Source: a virus. From it: a stretch of 35,903 nt of DNA. The notes beneath the pieces were generated by a model. That model did not search any database, was not told the origin of the DNA, and saw nothing but the letters and a program-made list of their open reading frames with translations. Shown here piece after piece: positions 6,796 to 16,613 of this stretch (position 1 is the first letter of the stretch; each line of letters begins with the position of its first letter). The stretch covers positions 1-35,903 of the IMG/VR virus record IMGVR_UViG_3300031601_000007, one strand, 5' to 3'. Position numbers and translations under genes: made by a program.

Positions 6796-9700
6796 TTAAT
6801 TTATCTCCTTGGGAAACAAGCCCCATTGTTGCAAAATGTTGTGAAAGTTTACGCTTAACTACTTCAGGTTTATATTTCCCGTTGGCAATCCATACAAGAT
6901 CATGGGCAAGATCAGGATCAAGCAACGATCTGTTTATCAACTTCCCTACCCTGCTATCACTCATCATCTTTATGGGTGTAGCTGCAAGACTTATTGTCCC
7001 TGTAACCGGAGAGACAACCTTTGCTGTTTTAGCTATCAATGCCCTAAAAAATCTTGACGCTCCATGTGCCAAATTTTCAGCGGTATCAGATCCACCACCA
7101 ATCGGTGATTTAGCTGTTCTATCTATCACTCTTAAAGCATCACGGACCCTATACATGGCAGCCAGTTTATTTTTTTCTCCAGCAAAGATAACTTTTAACG
7201 GCTCATCAAAATCTTTTAAGAATGTTGATATCTTCGCAACACTCATTATCTCCTTGCCAAAAGCATCAACACCAGTTGTTTCTACGCCCTTCATCATCTC
7301 GTCAATAAAGGCGTTCTGTAACCCTTTCTTAGCCTGGGGGTTATTCCTGATGGCATCCATGAGCCTTTGTGCCGATTGCTTTTTTTGCCCAGCGTTCAAA
7401 GCTTGCCGGACTTTTGTGTTAATATTCCCATTCAGCAATTTGGAGGCTTCCGATTTGTTAAACGCTGATTGCATTTTTACAGCTTCATCCGCTGCCTTGG
7501 CCGCTGATTCAATGTTTTGGAACTCTTTTAATACCCCGTATTTTTTAAGAGCTGCCTTGTGCTTAAATACCCATTGATTCAGTTTTTTCTTAACTATTTC
7601 ACCCTCACCATTCATAACCCCCATTCCGTTCTTGCCGCCGCCTATCATGTCTTGACGTATGGCATCCCGCATCGCAGTTAACGCCCCTGGGTCATGCCCT
7701 ACCGCCTCCATGAATTGGCCTGCAACCTCTTCACCAACGGCCCCGGGTTTAAAAAACTGGCTGGCAACCTGGGAACTGGCCACTTTGTCTCCCTTGACAC
7801 CTTTTGTTAAAATATCACCCACGGCCCCGCTTTGGAACTTATCAATAACCTCCTGTTTCCAAAAGGTCCGGGCTTTTTTAAGTTTGGCCGCCGCTTGCTC
7901 ATCTCCAGGCATCGCCCGGGTAACTACTTTCTCCATGACTGTTTTTGGCTGTTTCCATCCTTTTGGTCTGGTTTTTGACATCATAGAATTAAGCATGTCA
8001 ATTTCTTCGTTTATAAATTCTTCTGGTCCAGTATGGACAAGTCCGGCATCTTTGCCTACATAATATTCGTTCATGATATCATCGGCAATCTTTCTTGTCT
8101 GATTCGCCCGGGTATCCCGACTTAACCAATCCTGGAACATTTCATCAGGAGTATCAAAGCCCATCTGGTTCGCATATTGATCAGCATGCGTTGGGGCCCC
8201 CTTTCTCAAAAGAGTTGGCCGCCGCCTCAAAATTTCTTTTATGGTTTCTTTGTCGGTCCCCATGTGCGCTGTTTCCAGATTCAAACCGCCCTGATCAATG
8301 ATATCTTGATACGCTGCAAATTCTGGACTTTCCTTCACAAGTCCCTTTGCGGCATTAAGAGCCTTGGCATATTCTTCTTTGTCCTCGGCTGCCCTCATCG
8401 CTTTTATATTCTCGCTGGCCTTTGCCTGGGCCTCGTTTGACGTCACAAGGTAATCTTCTATTTCTGCCTGCGTTGCGCCTCCCGGGGTTTCAACTGGCTG
8501 AACTCCTACACGCTCCCCGCTTTTGGATGCCTGTTCAAGTAGGTCATCTGCTTCTGCTGCCATCCGATCAAGTCTTGATGTTAAAAACCTATTTGCCCCA
8601 GGAACCCCGCCTATCTTTCTGGACTCTGCCCTTAAGTTCGTGACCATACCCTTTAACCCGCTTGGGGTGACTATATTGTTTTTATCTGCTAACACTTCCC
8701 TGATGGTTTCAAAATATTCAGGGACATTCTTTTTTATATTCTCAAAGTCATCAAAAGGCTGTGATATTTCATCTAATTTTCCGATAAGCCCTGAACCGTC
8801 AATCCCAAATTCGGGAACATCATCAAACAATACCCCACCTGCCTTACGTGCTGCTTTCTCCCCCGCCTGGGCCGAAGCCCGAATGGTTTTACCCGCTGAT
8901 ATGGTCCCCTCTGTTTTTGAACCCATAAGGCCCAATTCATCAAGGGCGGTTTGTGTGCTGGATACATCCCCAGCCAATTTTTGTTCTTGTTTTGCAAAGG
9001 GCGTTAATACATCATCAAGCCCCTCTTCGCCACCCTTTGCTTTATTTATAAAATCCCTTATGGCCCTGAAGTTTTCAGCCTTGCGACCCTTCCACTGTTC
9101 CGCAAATTCTCCAGGAGTTTGAGTTTTTGACCTTTCAAACTTTATCTGGTTTGCATCACCTGTCATTTCTGCCCTGGAAAATTTAAGACCAGGGATCATT
9201 TCTTCATACTCTTTGGCTTTTTTTATATTTTCCACAATCCATGGTCCGGCTGGAGTGTCAGCAGCAATAATGCTTCCCACTTTTTTCTTAACGCTGGTAT
9301 CCATGAGAGGAGCAAGGCTTCTTAACTTGTCAAAGGCTTTCTTGCCAAGGTATCCCAAAGGTTTTAAAGCCGTCTGGCCGCCTACGTCCCACGCCACGCC
9401 CTCTGAATATCTTTTCCCGGCCTCCAGCCCTTCAATCCATAATGGTCTCTGATCTTTTACCCCTGCGAATTGTTCAAGTATATCTGCGACCTCAGCCCCC
9501 AGGGAATAACCAAGCCCAGAACCAACAGCGGACACGGCAGGCCCACCCGCCGTAAAACCAGCGATACCCCCCGCTGTAGCCCCACCCATTTCAAGGGGGA
9601 CTCTGCTTGCGCTGGCTGCCCCTGCTATGGCCTGCCCTGGGATATTACGCCTGGCCATTTGCATTTCATCTGCCCCTGGGGGAATAGCCCCACGCCGTTT

Positions 9701-9868
9701 TAATTCTGCCCTTATTGCGTCGTAACTGAACCTGGGGGGTTGTGCTGCCCGTGGTGGTTGTATGGTTGATTCTCCCTGAGGTGGTGCATCTAGAACATAT
9801 CCCTCTGGGAGTTCATCCGGGGGAGGTGCATCTAAGGTGTATCCTGCTGGGAGTTCTGAAGATATCAT
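6782..9868 (-). CDS. Large DNA-ejection protein (gp16 position, 1028 aa)
   Basis: The order and size fit the largest P22 ejection protein, which leaves the virion and helps form the DNA channel across the envelope. Near the N-terminus there are two tandem LP-x-GY-x-LDAPP repeats (from about residue 5), common in such proteins. A Gly/Ala-rich segment at ~85-135 could insert in a membrane. Most of the rest is long charged helix, with further Ala/Gly-rich stretches near the C-terminus (~930-970). The start at 9868 is chosen because it forms an ATGA overlap with the upstream gene and has GGGGG at good spacing; an in-frame ATG at 9880 has worse spacing. It overlaps the tailspike start. Confidence 0.8.
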   Translation of the reverse strand: MISSELPAGYTLDAPPPDELPEGYVLDAPPQGESTIQPPRAAQPPRFSYDAIRAELKRRGAIPPGADEMQMARRNIPGQAIAGAASASRVPLEMGGATAGGIAGFTAGGPAVSAVGSGLGYSLGAEVADILEQFAGVKDQRPLWIEGLEAGKRYSEGVAWDVGGQTALKPLGYLGKKAFDKLRSLAPLMDTSVKKKVGSIIAADTPAGPWIVENIKKAKEYEEMIPGLKFSRAEMTGDANQIKFERSKTQTPGEFAEQWKGRKAENFRAIRDFINKAKGGEEGLDDVLTPFAKQEQKLAGDVSSTQTALDELGLMGSKTEGTISAGKTIRASAQAGEKAARKAGGVLFDDVPEFGIDGSGLIGKLDEISQPFDDFENIKKNVPEYFETIREVLADKNNIVTPSGLKGMVTNLRAESRKIGGVPGANRFLTSRLDRMAAEADDLLEQASKSGERVGVQPVETPGGATQAEIEDYLVTSNEAQAKASENIKAMRAAEDKEEYAKALNAAKGLVKESPEFAAYQDIIDQGGLNLETAHMGTDKETIKEILRRRPTLLRKGAPTHADQYANQMGFDTPDEMFQDWLSRDTRANQTRKIADDIMNEYYVGKDAGLVHTGPEEFINEEIDMLNSMMSKTRPKGWKQPKTVMEKVVTRAMPGDEQAAAKLKKARTFWKQEVIDKFQSGAVGDILTKGVKGDKVASSQVASQFFKPGAVGEEVAGQFMEAVGHDPGALTAMRDAIRQDMIGGGKNGMGVMNGEGEIVKKKLNQWVFKHKAALKKYGVLKEFQNIESAAKAADEAVKMQSAFNKSEASKLLNGNINTKVRQALNAGQKKQSAQRLMDAIRNNPQAKKGLQNAFIDEMMKGVETTGVDAFGKEIMSVAKISTFLKDFDEPLKVIFAGEKNKLAAMYRVRDALRVIDRTAKSPIGGGSDTAENLAHGASRFFRALIAKTAKVVSPVTGTISLAATPIKMMSDSRVGKLINRSLLDPDLAHDLVWIANGKYKPEVVKRKLSQHFATMGLVSQGDKLNDKK

Positions 9869-11418
9869 GCTGGCCCCCATTTCCCGTTTCTATAAATTAT
9901 TCTACCGTTTGGACCCGTGGCTGTTTGCCCTTCTTTAAATCGTCCTTTTCCACCAATCGAGGGGATTGGGTTTTCCCTTGTTGGTGCGCCTCCCTGCCCT
10001 GCTGGATATGTAGGAGTAGTTGTCAGGCCAAATCTATAATCCTCGTTCATTTCTTCTGCGGCCCTGTTTATTGCTCTTCTTTGAGTGTTTAGCCATGCGT
10101 CGAACGCTGCCCCTGAAAGGGTAGGCCGGAATGCCTCTTCTTCAATTTCAATGGATTTGTCAGTTAATCCATTTTGCTTTAAAGCATTACCTAAAATAAA
10201 TAAAGAATCAGCACGTTGGGCCATGTATTCAGTAAATATAGGATCGCCTGTTTGATCTTTCTGAAATCGCTCAAATGCTGCCTTGAATTTAATAGGAGAA
10301 TAATTTAATTTGTGTGATGTCACTTGGAGATCGTCAAGGATACCAACGGCAGCCGTTATATTTTGCTTTCTCCCAATAACAAGACGACTACCAGCAGCGG
10401 CCCCTGTTGATCTATTTTTTTGAGCCTGAAACTCCATGGCCCTCATTTTTTCAGGAGTTAAATCTTCCCCCTTCTCTTTTGCTCTGCGTGCCGCTGATTC
10501 CCAGAACGCAAGCATCGGCCCTGTGACTCTACCAGACGGGGACCACCCCATAGACGCCATTTCAGATAATAGCGGGTATTGGTCGGTATTGTCTTTGAGT
10601 TCTTTTTTAAGGTTGATTTGATTTCTATTAAAAGCTTTATAATTATCTGGAGTATTTTGAAGACCCATCCCCCTTAGATATGTTTCGTACCCAGATGACA
10701 GCCCCTCATATTGATTACCGCTGCCATTCTTTACAAAATCAGGATTATCCTTACCATATTCATAATTTTTTATATCGGTAGTCCTGGTGTCTTTAACATC
10801 CTCACTCTCCCACTCCCCAATAGACCGAAGATATCTTTCAACATCATCCTTTGGGGCGGTCAAAACATAATCTTTTTTCATTGATTCAAGTTGTTTTTCG
10901 GTGAGTAATGGATCATCTTTTTTTACGTCAAACTTTTGTCCGTTAAACATCCCATCCGATGTCTCAAGACCAGGAGGAATATCATCACGTTTCTTTTTGA
11001 GCGTGTTCAAAACTGTGCGGGTTTCTGCCATGTCTTCGGGAGCTGCCCCTTGCTTCCCCAGGAATTTTAACCGGTCTTCCAAAATCTCGATTACATTTTC
11101 AGGGTGGGCAAGGATATCCCGGTTCGTATCATGGTAGTTCTGTTCCGTTTCATCATCCCGGAATTTCATGGAAGTTTTAAGGCCCTCTGCCAGCTTAGGG
11201 TTACTGGCCCCGAACTCTGCCAAGGCCCGCATATCACCAGAATCATAAATCTCCATAAATCTTTTTTTCGCTTCGGTTTGTTTCGCCTGCACATCAGCTG
11301 CCTGGGCCTCCTGCCGTTTACGTTCCCCGATCTGCCCCACGGTGTTGGAGATCCCAGAAAGCCCCCGGGTATAATCCATTGGCCGTTCGGTCTGTTGTAC
11401 ATAGTATGGATTCTGCAT
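9865..11418 (-). CDS. DNA-ejection protein (gp20 position, 517 aa)
   Basis: Second of three consecutive ejection-type proteins. It is highly charged and mostly helical, with a Gln/Lys/Ala-rich coiled-coil-like region at ~25-60 and no transmembrane segment. Its size is close to P22 gp20 (about 470 residues). The C-terminus is Gly-rich with a short beta-like ending. A strong AAAGGGGGGAG site lies before ATG 11418, 13 bp after the preceding gene. The call rests on gene order and composition more than on recognised motifs; it is presumably ejected into the periplasm or cytoplasm with the DNA. Confidence 0.65.
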   Translation of the reverse strand: MQNPYYVQQTERPMDYTRGLSGISNTVGQIGERKRQEAQAADVQAKQTEAKKRFMEIYDSGDMRALAEFGASNPKLAEGLKTSMKFRDDETEQNYHDTNRDILAHPENVIEILEDRLKFLGKQGAAPEDMAETRTVLNTLKKKRDDIPPGLETSDGMFNGQKFDVKKDDPLLTEKQLESMKKDYVLTAPKDDVERYLRSIGEWESEDVKDTRTTDIKNYEYGKDNPDFVKNGSGNQYEGLSSGYETYLRGMGLQNTPDNYKAFNRNQINLKKELKDNTDQYPLLSEMASMGWSPSGRVTGPMLAFWESAARRAKEKGEDLTPEKMRAMEFQAQKNRSTGAAAGSRLVIGRKQNITAAVGILDDLQVTSHKLNYSPIKFKAAFERFQKDQTGDPIFTEYMAQRADSLFILGNALKQNGLTDKSIEIEEEAFRPTLSGAAFDAWLNTQRRAINRAAEEMNEDYRFGLTTTPTYPAGQGGAPTRENPIPSIGGKGRFKEGQTATGPNGRIIYRNGKWGPA

Positions 11419-11431
11419 TTTACTCCCCCCT

Positions 11432-12547
11432 TTACAAGAATGAATCTATCGCTGTGAGTGCAAAATTACCAAATCCCATCCAGTTATCAATATTTTGTTG
11501 TTTCTCTGCTGCGTTGGCTGCGTCACTGTCTGCTGCCATCTGATTTTCTGCTGTAATCCCTGATGCGTATGTCTCTCCTATGCCTGTCATAGCATCCGCA
11601 ATCGCTGTGTCATTAGATGACAACCCAGCCAGCCCCGAAAGACCTGATACCTGTTGATTGTATGACTCAAGGAGTGCTGTGTTTTGAAGTTGAGTGTTAT
11701 ACTCGTACATATTTGACTGTACGTTTCCGGACCGTAGCCCACCCGTAGCGCTGGCATTACGCATAATGGCCTCTTCCCCGGCCTGCTGCCCTCCCATAAT
11801 CGAGGAATAAAGCGGGGAATTTTTAGCCTGATCTATAAGTTCCTGTTGGTTTCCGGTGCCACCTTCAAGCCCGTAAAGACCTCCAAGACTTTGAAGTGCG
11901 CCCTCCCTAAATTGCTGGGGAATGGCTTCACGTTCTTGGAGATAATCAAGAGCTTGCTGTTGATAACTTGCTGCTGTGTCTGCTGCTGTGTTCCCGGATG
12001 TCGTTGTCCCTATATTTGCCCCATAATAGTTATTTGCTGTATTAAAGGCTTCAGTTCTTTCCCCCTCTGTCATCCCTGAAAGTTCCCCAGACATAGCCTG
12101 GGCCTCGGCAGAAGAGACACCCAGATTGGCCGAAATGTTCCCTGGTGATGGGTTTGTGCTTATAGATGCCACGGCATCATCACTAAACATACCCCCGATA
12201 ATACCTCCAGCCTTTACTCCAAGGCTAGCCCCTGCAACGCCAGCAGCTAAAAACCCCAACAACCCAAAGGCAACTTTCCCAATATTTTCGCTTGTTAATC
12301 CCCCAAAAAAACCACTTGAACTATCAGATAGTCCTATACCATTCTGCGTCGCAAAGCTGCCCATGCTTGCCGCTGCGTCTGCTGCTCCACTGTTACCCGA
12401 ATCACCAGTGCTTCCAGAAGAATCTCCTCCTACACCTGCACCTGTGTCCCCGCTGGTAGATCCGGGACCGTGACCATCACTGCTCGCACCAGGACCCCAA
12501 CAACATATAATCCCATTTCTAAAGCTATATGGTAATTTTCTTGACAT
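11432..12547 (-). CDS. DNA-ejection/transfer protein (gp7 position, 371 aa)
   Basis: The N-terminus (residues ~20-60) is a Gly/Ser/Asp-rich low-complexity linker. A Gly/Ala hydrophobic segment at ~85-120 may enter a membrane. The C-terminal half contains ...REGALQSLGGLYGLEGG..., SPLYSSIMGGQQAGEEAIMR and NASATGGLRSGNVQSNM, a pattern I associate with podophage virion DNA-transfer proteins. The start follows a GCGGGGTG site. It precedes the gp20- and gp16-position proteins. It is larger than P22 gp7 (about 230 residues), the extra length being the low-complexity N-terminus. Confidence 0.72.
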   Translation of the reverse strand: MSRKLPYSFRNGIICCWGPGASSDGHGPGSTSGDTGAGVGGDSSGSTGDSGNSGAADAAASMGSFATQNGIGLSDSSSGFFGGLTSENIGKVAFGLLGFLAAGVAGASLGVKAGGIIGGMFSDDAVASISTNPSPGNISANLGVSSAEAQAMSGELSGMTEGERTEAFNTANNYYGANIGTTTSGNTAADTAASYQQQALDYLQEREAIPQQFREGALQSLGGLYGLEGGTGNQQELIDQAKNSPLYSSIMGGQQAGEEAIMRNASATGGLRSGNVQSNMYEYNTQLQNTALLESYNQQVSGLSGLAGLSSNDTAIADAMTGIGETYASGITAENQMAADSDAANAAEKQQNIDNWMGFGNFALTAIDSFL

Positions 12548-12565
12548 GTTACACCCCGCTCTAAA

Positions 12566-12901
12566 TTACGTAAAATAAATAGCAGAAATATGGACGGTCA
12601 GTTGGTCCGCTGCTTCCGCGATTGCCGACAAAAAACCGCTTGCAGGAATCGTTTGGTTTACCAGCTCCCAAAGGGGCAATGTCTCCCGGCTCCCGACCAC
12701 TTTTTGGTTTATGATAATATTGTCGTCTCCCGCCGTGCCAGCTGCTGGAACATTGTGGAAAGTTATATATTTTTCCGTCGTGGTGTCGTTGGTGACAGTG
12801 GCGGCTGTGATTTTTATCTTGATGTTCGGGTTCGGCGTGTTCAGAACCGTGTCTGTTATCCCTGGTTGGCCGGTGTAAAGAACGATTATTCCGTTACCCA
12901 T
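12566..12901 (-). CDS. Small beta-rich virion protein (111 aa)
   Basis: The start at 12901 is chosen because CAGGGGGATATA precedes it; upstream in-frame extension to 12982 would overlap the fibre gene. The sequence is rich in Thr, Val and Ile strands (KIKITAATVTNDTTTEKYITFHNVP, given in part) with no transmembrane segment or Cys. It reads like a jelly-roll or immunoglobulin-like decoration. It lies between the needle/fibre-like protein and the ejection proteins, so it is probably a tail or fibre accessory. The family is not recognised. Confidence 0.6.
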   Translation of the reverse strand: MGNGIIVLYTGQPGITDTVLNTPNPNIKIKITAATVTNDTTTEKYITFHNVPAAGTAGDDNIIINQKVVGSRETLPLWELVNQTIPASGFLSAIAEAADQLTVHISAIYFT

Positions 12902-12915
12902 TATATCCCCCTGAA

Positions 12916-14085
12916 TTAATTTTTGTACTCCATATATGCTTGATACATAGATATCGTGTTGTCTGCTGCTGCACTGGCCCATTGGGCTGTTATTGTCACC
13001 GTCATATCTGCCGTTGTGTCAATAGTCGTAACCCCAAGAACAGTAGCCTCATTATCATCAATTACCAGATCAATATGCACTGCCCTTTGTCCAGTAGTTC
13101 CGATAGTTCTCTGGGTTGCGTTGGCGTCTATATGCCAATGGGAGCCTATCGGGATTGACTTGGTAACTGGTGCAAGGGTAGCCACGGTTACTGCACCAAC
13201 TTTTATTCGCAATGTAATTTGGTCTGCTGCCGTGGCACCCCCGTTAGAAATAATCCCATCAGCGTGAAACTTAAATAAATTCCCGGCGCGAAGGGCGTTC
13301 GCTACCATAGGACCTGTCCATAGAGTTGTCTCAGTAGCTGTGGACACCACCGTTACCGTGGAAAGAGCCACATCTGATGTCCTATCAATAACTTTCCGAT
13401 TGGCCACGTTTGTAAAGTAGAGTTTCCCACCACTGTAAGCAAACGTCCCTGGCTCTTGTGTTGTGAGCAATGCCCCTCCAGTGAGTTTTAACGCTGCTGT
13501 TCCGGCTGCTGTTGTGCCTGCTGGAAGATGAAGTCTTGCCGTGGGAGTTGAGATATCCACACCAACATTATCATCATCATCAATAATAACATTTGAATTT
13601 TGAATTAACCGCCCTGTAACCCCGTCAAATCTTACAACGGCATTATCTGTGGAACTTGTTGGGCCAACAACCTTTTTATTTAATTCCTCAATAAAATAAC
13701 CCGAAAAATTATCGTTATATTCTGATATTTCAGGCTGGGATACATCAGGCATAGGGGATGGGGTCAATAACTGGACAATATCGTCAAGGCTTTTGCCTGA
13801 TAAAACAGACGCTAGACCTGCGTTTATTTCAGTCTCAAGGGTAGTTATCCTTACTTCAAGCGTTTGATTGGCTTGCATTAAAGTCTGTACTACATCCTCA
13901 GCGCTTTTATCTACACCAACCAACGGAACTGCGGCTGCCAAGAACTCATCCATAGCACCCATTATCATGATAAAGTTATCCCGAATAGATAAGTAATCCT
14001 CTATCATTTGGGGAGGCCATGCCGTTAATTTCTCAACATCAACAGCATCAAAAGACAAGCCCAGAAGTTTGGATATATCAGGCAT
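12916..14085 (-). CDS. Tail needle/fibre-like protein (389 aa)
   Basis: Sits right after the gp10-like hub, where P22 encodes its tail needle gp26. The helical N-terminal ~115 residues include a heptad-like coiled coil (QTLEVRITTLETEINAGL). Near 140 comes VVGPTSSTDNAVVRFDG, a turn common in phage fibre shafts, then a beta-rich domain (~180-389) with Thr/Ala strands and no catalytic motif. The overlap with the hub gene stop is 8 bp. It probably plugs the portal channel or extends from it, and the C-terminal domain may bind a receptor. Assignment as needle is by position; sequence similarity to gp26 is not evident. Confidence 0.6.
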   Translation of the reverse strand: MPDISKLLGLSFDAVDVEKLTAWPPQMIEDYLSIRDNFIMIMGAMDEFLAAAVPLVGVDKSAEDVVQTLMQANQTLEVRITTLETEINAGLASVLSGKSLDDIVQLLTPSPMPDVSQPEISEYNDNFSGYFIEELNKKVVGPTSSTDNAVVRFDGVTGRLIQNSNVIIDDDDNVGVDISTPTARLHLPAGTTAAGTAALKLTGGALLTTQEPGTFAYSGGKLYFTNVANRKVIDRTSDVALSTVTVVSTATETTLWTGPMVANALRAGNLFKFHADGIISNGGATAADQITLRIKVGAVTVATLAPVTKSIPIGSHWHIDANATQRTIGTTGQRAVHIDLVIDDNEATVLGVTTIDTTADMTVTITAQWASAAADNTISMYQAYMEYKN

Positions 14086-15652
14086 AAGTCACCGCCATCA
14101 GCGCAAATGCTGTTCTTGATTTTGTGGCACATCGAAGTTTAAACCCTATCCAATTCTCGACATAACCAATTTGTCTCAAGATAAATTTCTGATTATAATC
14201 GCCCTGCTCCCCATACTGTGCCGAAATTTCAACCCCATATGTGACCCCGTTGTATGTTGCTGAAAAAAACACTTTCGCATCATTTGTGTCTGTGTGTTCT
14301 GGTTCTACAAATAGATAAGCACCGAGCGTAAGGTTGTCCCCATCGAGCGTTAAATTGTCCCCATCAAGAGTTAAATTACTATCTATAAAACGTAAAACCG
14401 GGTCAATAGGATCATCTGAAGCAACTGCAAAACCTGGGATGGTTTCAATTTCAATCTCATCAATTGACATATATTTTAATTTCAAAAACGGGGAATATAA
14501 AACACCCTCTTGAATTTCTCCATAATGGGTAAACACTGAATCATCAAGGATACCTATCCTTGAATCACGTTTATCGCCATAAACCCATTTACCAATACGA
14601 GCGTCAAATACGCCGTTGATCGCTCGGTATATCGCAGTCCCTGAGATATTAGTTTTTAATAATGTCCAGGCGTATTCAACGCCCAGGCTTTTAGCCATAT
14701 TGACATTAAACAGCAGAGTTTCACCAGGGAGGTGGACGATAATAAAAGTGACCCCCTTTTCAGCCCTGGTTTCCATCCGCATATCTGATAATTCGGGTTC
14801 AGAATATTGTTCAAGGATTTGGTCGATTTCCCTGGTTGAGACTTTAGCGGCACTGCCCACGCTTATGGCATGGATGCCCAACGATTCATCACGCCTACCC
14901 CCACAGATATAATGTAACCCTCCAGCCTCAGTCTTGGCGTGGGTTGCTACGATACCTATTTTCTGTGACCTGGTATTGACCCTTTGGAACTGAAAATTTT
15001 CATCAGCTACATTTATGAAATACTCCAAGGAATAGCGGCCGAAAACTAACACTTTATCGTCCTGTGTTTTATCAACCCCTAAACTCGGGTCAGGCATAAA
15101 CTCGGCTGTTTTAAATTTTAAGGGATTTATCGAACTTTCGAAATCTATTGGAGTGATAGATTCCTCTGGGATTAGATCAGTATGATAAAGATATTCACCG
15201 TCTGTAAAAAAATATAACCCATCAATCCATACACCGTCGATGGGATTCCCAAGGTCCGAGTCTGTGACCTCATTAAGTGACGACCCATCATAAAGAAAAA
15301 ATCGCCCATCGGCGATAATCCCCTGAGTATTAAACGAGTATAAATTTTTAAGTGTGGCCTGGCCTGCCCCAGGGATTGCGCCAAGATCAGTAACCACACC
15401 ACCACTCGATACGCTACAAAAAGACTCACCAGAAATGCGATAATGAGCAAGAAATCTCTCATTGTATGTTCCACCTCTGTCCACGCCTGCCCCAGTACCA
15501 AAAGCTGTTAACCCTGGAGTCGCTATCAAGTACCCCTTTGCCCCCAGAATATCACGCTTAACAACGTAATAATTAACAGGAAGATTGTCCCTATAATCTG
15601 TTTTAGAACTGGCTTTGTCCCCACGTATAAGAGGAACGGGCAAAGTTGGCAT
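14078..15652 (-). CDS. P22 gp10-like tail hub/DNA-stabilisation protein (524 aa)
   Basis: The N-terminus (LPVPLIRGDKASSKTDYRDNLPVNYYVV, in part) and the repeated DGxFFLYDGSSL / WIDGLYFFTDGEYLYHTD strands match the P22 gp10 family (packaged-DNA stabilisation), a propeller-like hub that closes the filled head below gp4. Length is close to P22 gp10 (about 470 residues). An insertion near 425 holds three copies of LTLDGDN/LTLG encoded by 21-bp repeats. It starts on the stop codon of the gp4-like gene (TAATG), so translation is coupled. Confidence 0.85.
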   Translation of the reverse strand: MPTLPVPLIRGDKASSKTDYRDNLPVNYYVVKRDILGAKGYLIATPGLTAFGTGAGVDRGGTYNERFLAHYRISGESFCSVSSGGVVTDLGAIPGAGQATLKNLYSFNTQGIIADGRFFLYDGSSLNEVTDSDLGNPIDGVWIDGLYFFTDGEYLYHTDLIPEESITPIDFESSINPLKFKTAEFMPDPSLGVDKTQDDKVLVFGRYSLEYFINVADENFQFQRVNTRSQKIGIVATHAKTEAGGLHYICGGRRDESLGIHAISVGSAAKVSTREIDQILEQYSEPELSDMRMETRAEKGVTFIIVHLPGETLLFNVNMAKSLGVEYAWTLLKTNISGTAIYRAINGVFDARIGKWVYGDKRDSRIGILDDSVFTHYGEIQEGVLYSPFLKLKYMSIDEIEIETIPGFAVASDDPIDPVLRFIDSNLTLDGDNLTLDGDNLTLGAYLFVEPEHTDTNDAKVFFSATYNGVTYGVEISAQYGEQGDYNQKFILRQIGYVENWIGFKLRCATKSRTAFALMAVTYA

Positions 15653-16392
15653 TATAAATCAACCTCCGTTAATTTAAAGTCAATAACCCTGGTTATTACT
15701 CTGTCATCATAAGTTGTAACGACTATTTTAACTTGTAATATACCGGCCCCGGCCGTGGTTCCGTCTGCCTGGATACGATAAATAATATCTTCATTAGAAA
15801 TAGAACTCGAAAGGATTGTAAGCCCTGAATCTGCTTCAATCGTGAATGATGAAATTGATTCAGAATCTTTTAAGTATGCGTTAAAATGTTCTGAAAAATC
15901 ATTGATATTCGGGGAGTCTGGGTCATAACCCATGGCATTGGTGAGGCATGTTGCCGGTGCTTGCTCTGCTGGTGAATAAAACCGTTGGAAAGTAGAGTTT
16001 ACTGCCCCGGTAGGCATCCTTGAAGGGTACTGTGTCGGATTCGGTCTATTAATAGCAGAATATAAATGGGATGCCCCGGCCCTGGATTGCATCACAAGGG
16101 TTTGATCTGGCTGAAACCCCTTTCCGAAATCTGCCATTAACCTAAAGGCGAGAACTGAATCAACAGAGTTATAAAACGCTGGCTTGATCCCGGATTTTGT
16201 GTTTATATCCGGTTCATCTTCGAAATTATAACCGAGGCAAATGTTCCTATCAAACATCTCATTCATGAGAGCCTCCAAGGTGCCCATTGCCAGTTTATTA
16301 TTTTCTACGCTGGGGATAACCGTTATCCCGGAAATCCTAAGCTTGGAGAAGGCCCCGTTGATACGGTCCACTTTAAGATCGCTTGCCGCCAT
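15652..16392 (-). CDS. P22 gp4-like head-to-tail adaptor with C-terminal Ig-like domain (246 aa)
   Basis: Residues ~20-100 carry the P22 gp4-type pattern: NNKLAMGTLEALMNEMFDRNICLGY, then AFYNSVDSVLAFRLMADFGKGF (segments given in part). Members bind under the portal as a ring and seal packaged DNA. A beta-rich domain follows (~175-246; FTIEADSGLTILSS...) that resembles an Ig-like fold and makes the protein longer than P22 gp4 (166 residues). The ribosome-binding site AAGGTG lies before ATG 16392, and the start overlaps the upstream 65-aa gene by 20 bp. Order gp4-gp10 is conserved. Confidence 0.82.
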   Translation of the reverse strand: MAASDLKVDRINGAFSKLRISGITVIPSVENNKLAMGTLEALMNEMFDRNICLGYNFEDEPDINTKSGIKPAFYNSVDSVLAFRLMADFGKGFQPDQTLVMQSRAGASHLYSAINRPNPTQYPSRMPTGAVNSTFQRFYSPAEQAPATCLTNAMGYDPDSPNINDFSEHFNAYLKDSESISSFTIEADSGLTILSSSISNEDIIYRIQADGTTAGAGILQVKIVVTTYDDRVITRVIDFKLTEVDL

Positions 16393-16570
16393 TGGTTTTC
16401 ACCTTTTTTTTACGGGTTTTTTTCTCCTGAATAACCGGGCAAAGGTTAAAGCAATCTATCTTTTTTAGATGCCATCCCCCTTGGTCAATGGCTGTCTGGA
16501 ATGTGTCAGGCTCGAACAAGACCATCTCCACCTCAGTGTCACTTTTTTTGCGGTACAGTTTTATTGACAT
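16373..16570 (-). CDS. Small virion-region protein (65 aa), unknown
   Basis: The start at 16570 (MSIKLYRKKSD...) follows AAAGGAACCC; the frame is open upstream but without a start signal. The N-terminal half is beta-like, with acidic FEPDTFQTAIDQGGWHL. Two Cys lie near residues 40-45. The tail is strongly basic (KKTRKKKVKTNGGKR), suggesting nucleic-acid or capsid-surface contact. It lies between the beta-helix protein and the gp4-like adaptor. I know no family for it. Confidence 0.65.
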   Translation of the reverse strand: MSIKLYRKKSDTEVEMVLFEPDTFQTAIDQGGWHLKKIDCFNLCPVIQEKKTRKKKVKTNGGKRS

Positions 16571-16582
16571 GGGTTCCTTTAA

Positions 16583-16606
16583 GCAGGGGACATGGTGGCC
16601 CCCTGC
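16583..16606 (-). other. GC-rich intergenic hairpin
   Basis: 7-bp arms GCAGGGG (16583-16589) and CCCCTGC (16600-16606) with a 10-nt loop, in the gap after the beta-helix protein and directly before the AAAGGAACCC site of the 65-aa gene. There is no U-tract. It is one of three hairpins separating successive genes after the coat gene. Confidence 0.7.
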
Positions 16607-16613
16607 ATTTAGG

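Noticed and set aside
6882-7577. 231-codon open frame on the plus strand
   Set aside because: Lies entirely within the gp16-position gene in the opposite direction; the amino-acid sequence is not protein-like (a complement shadow).
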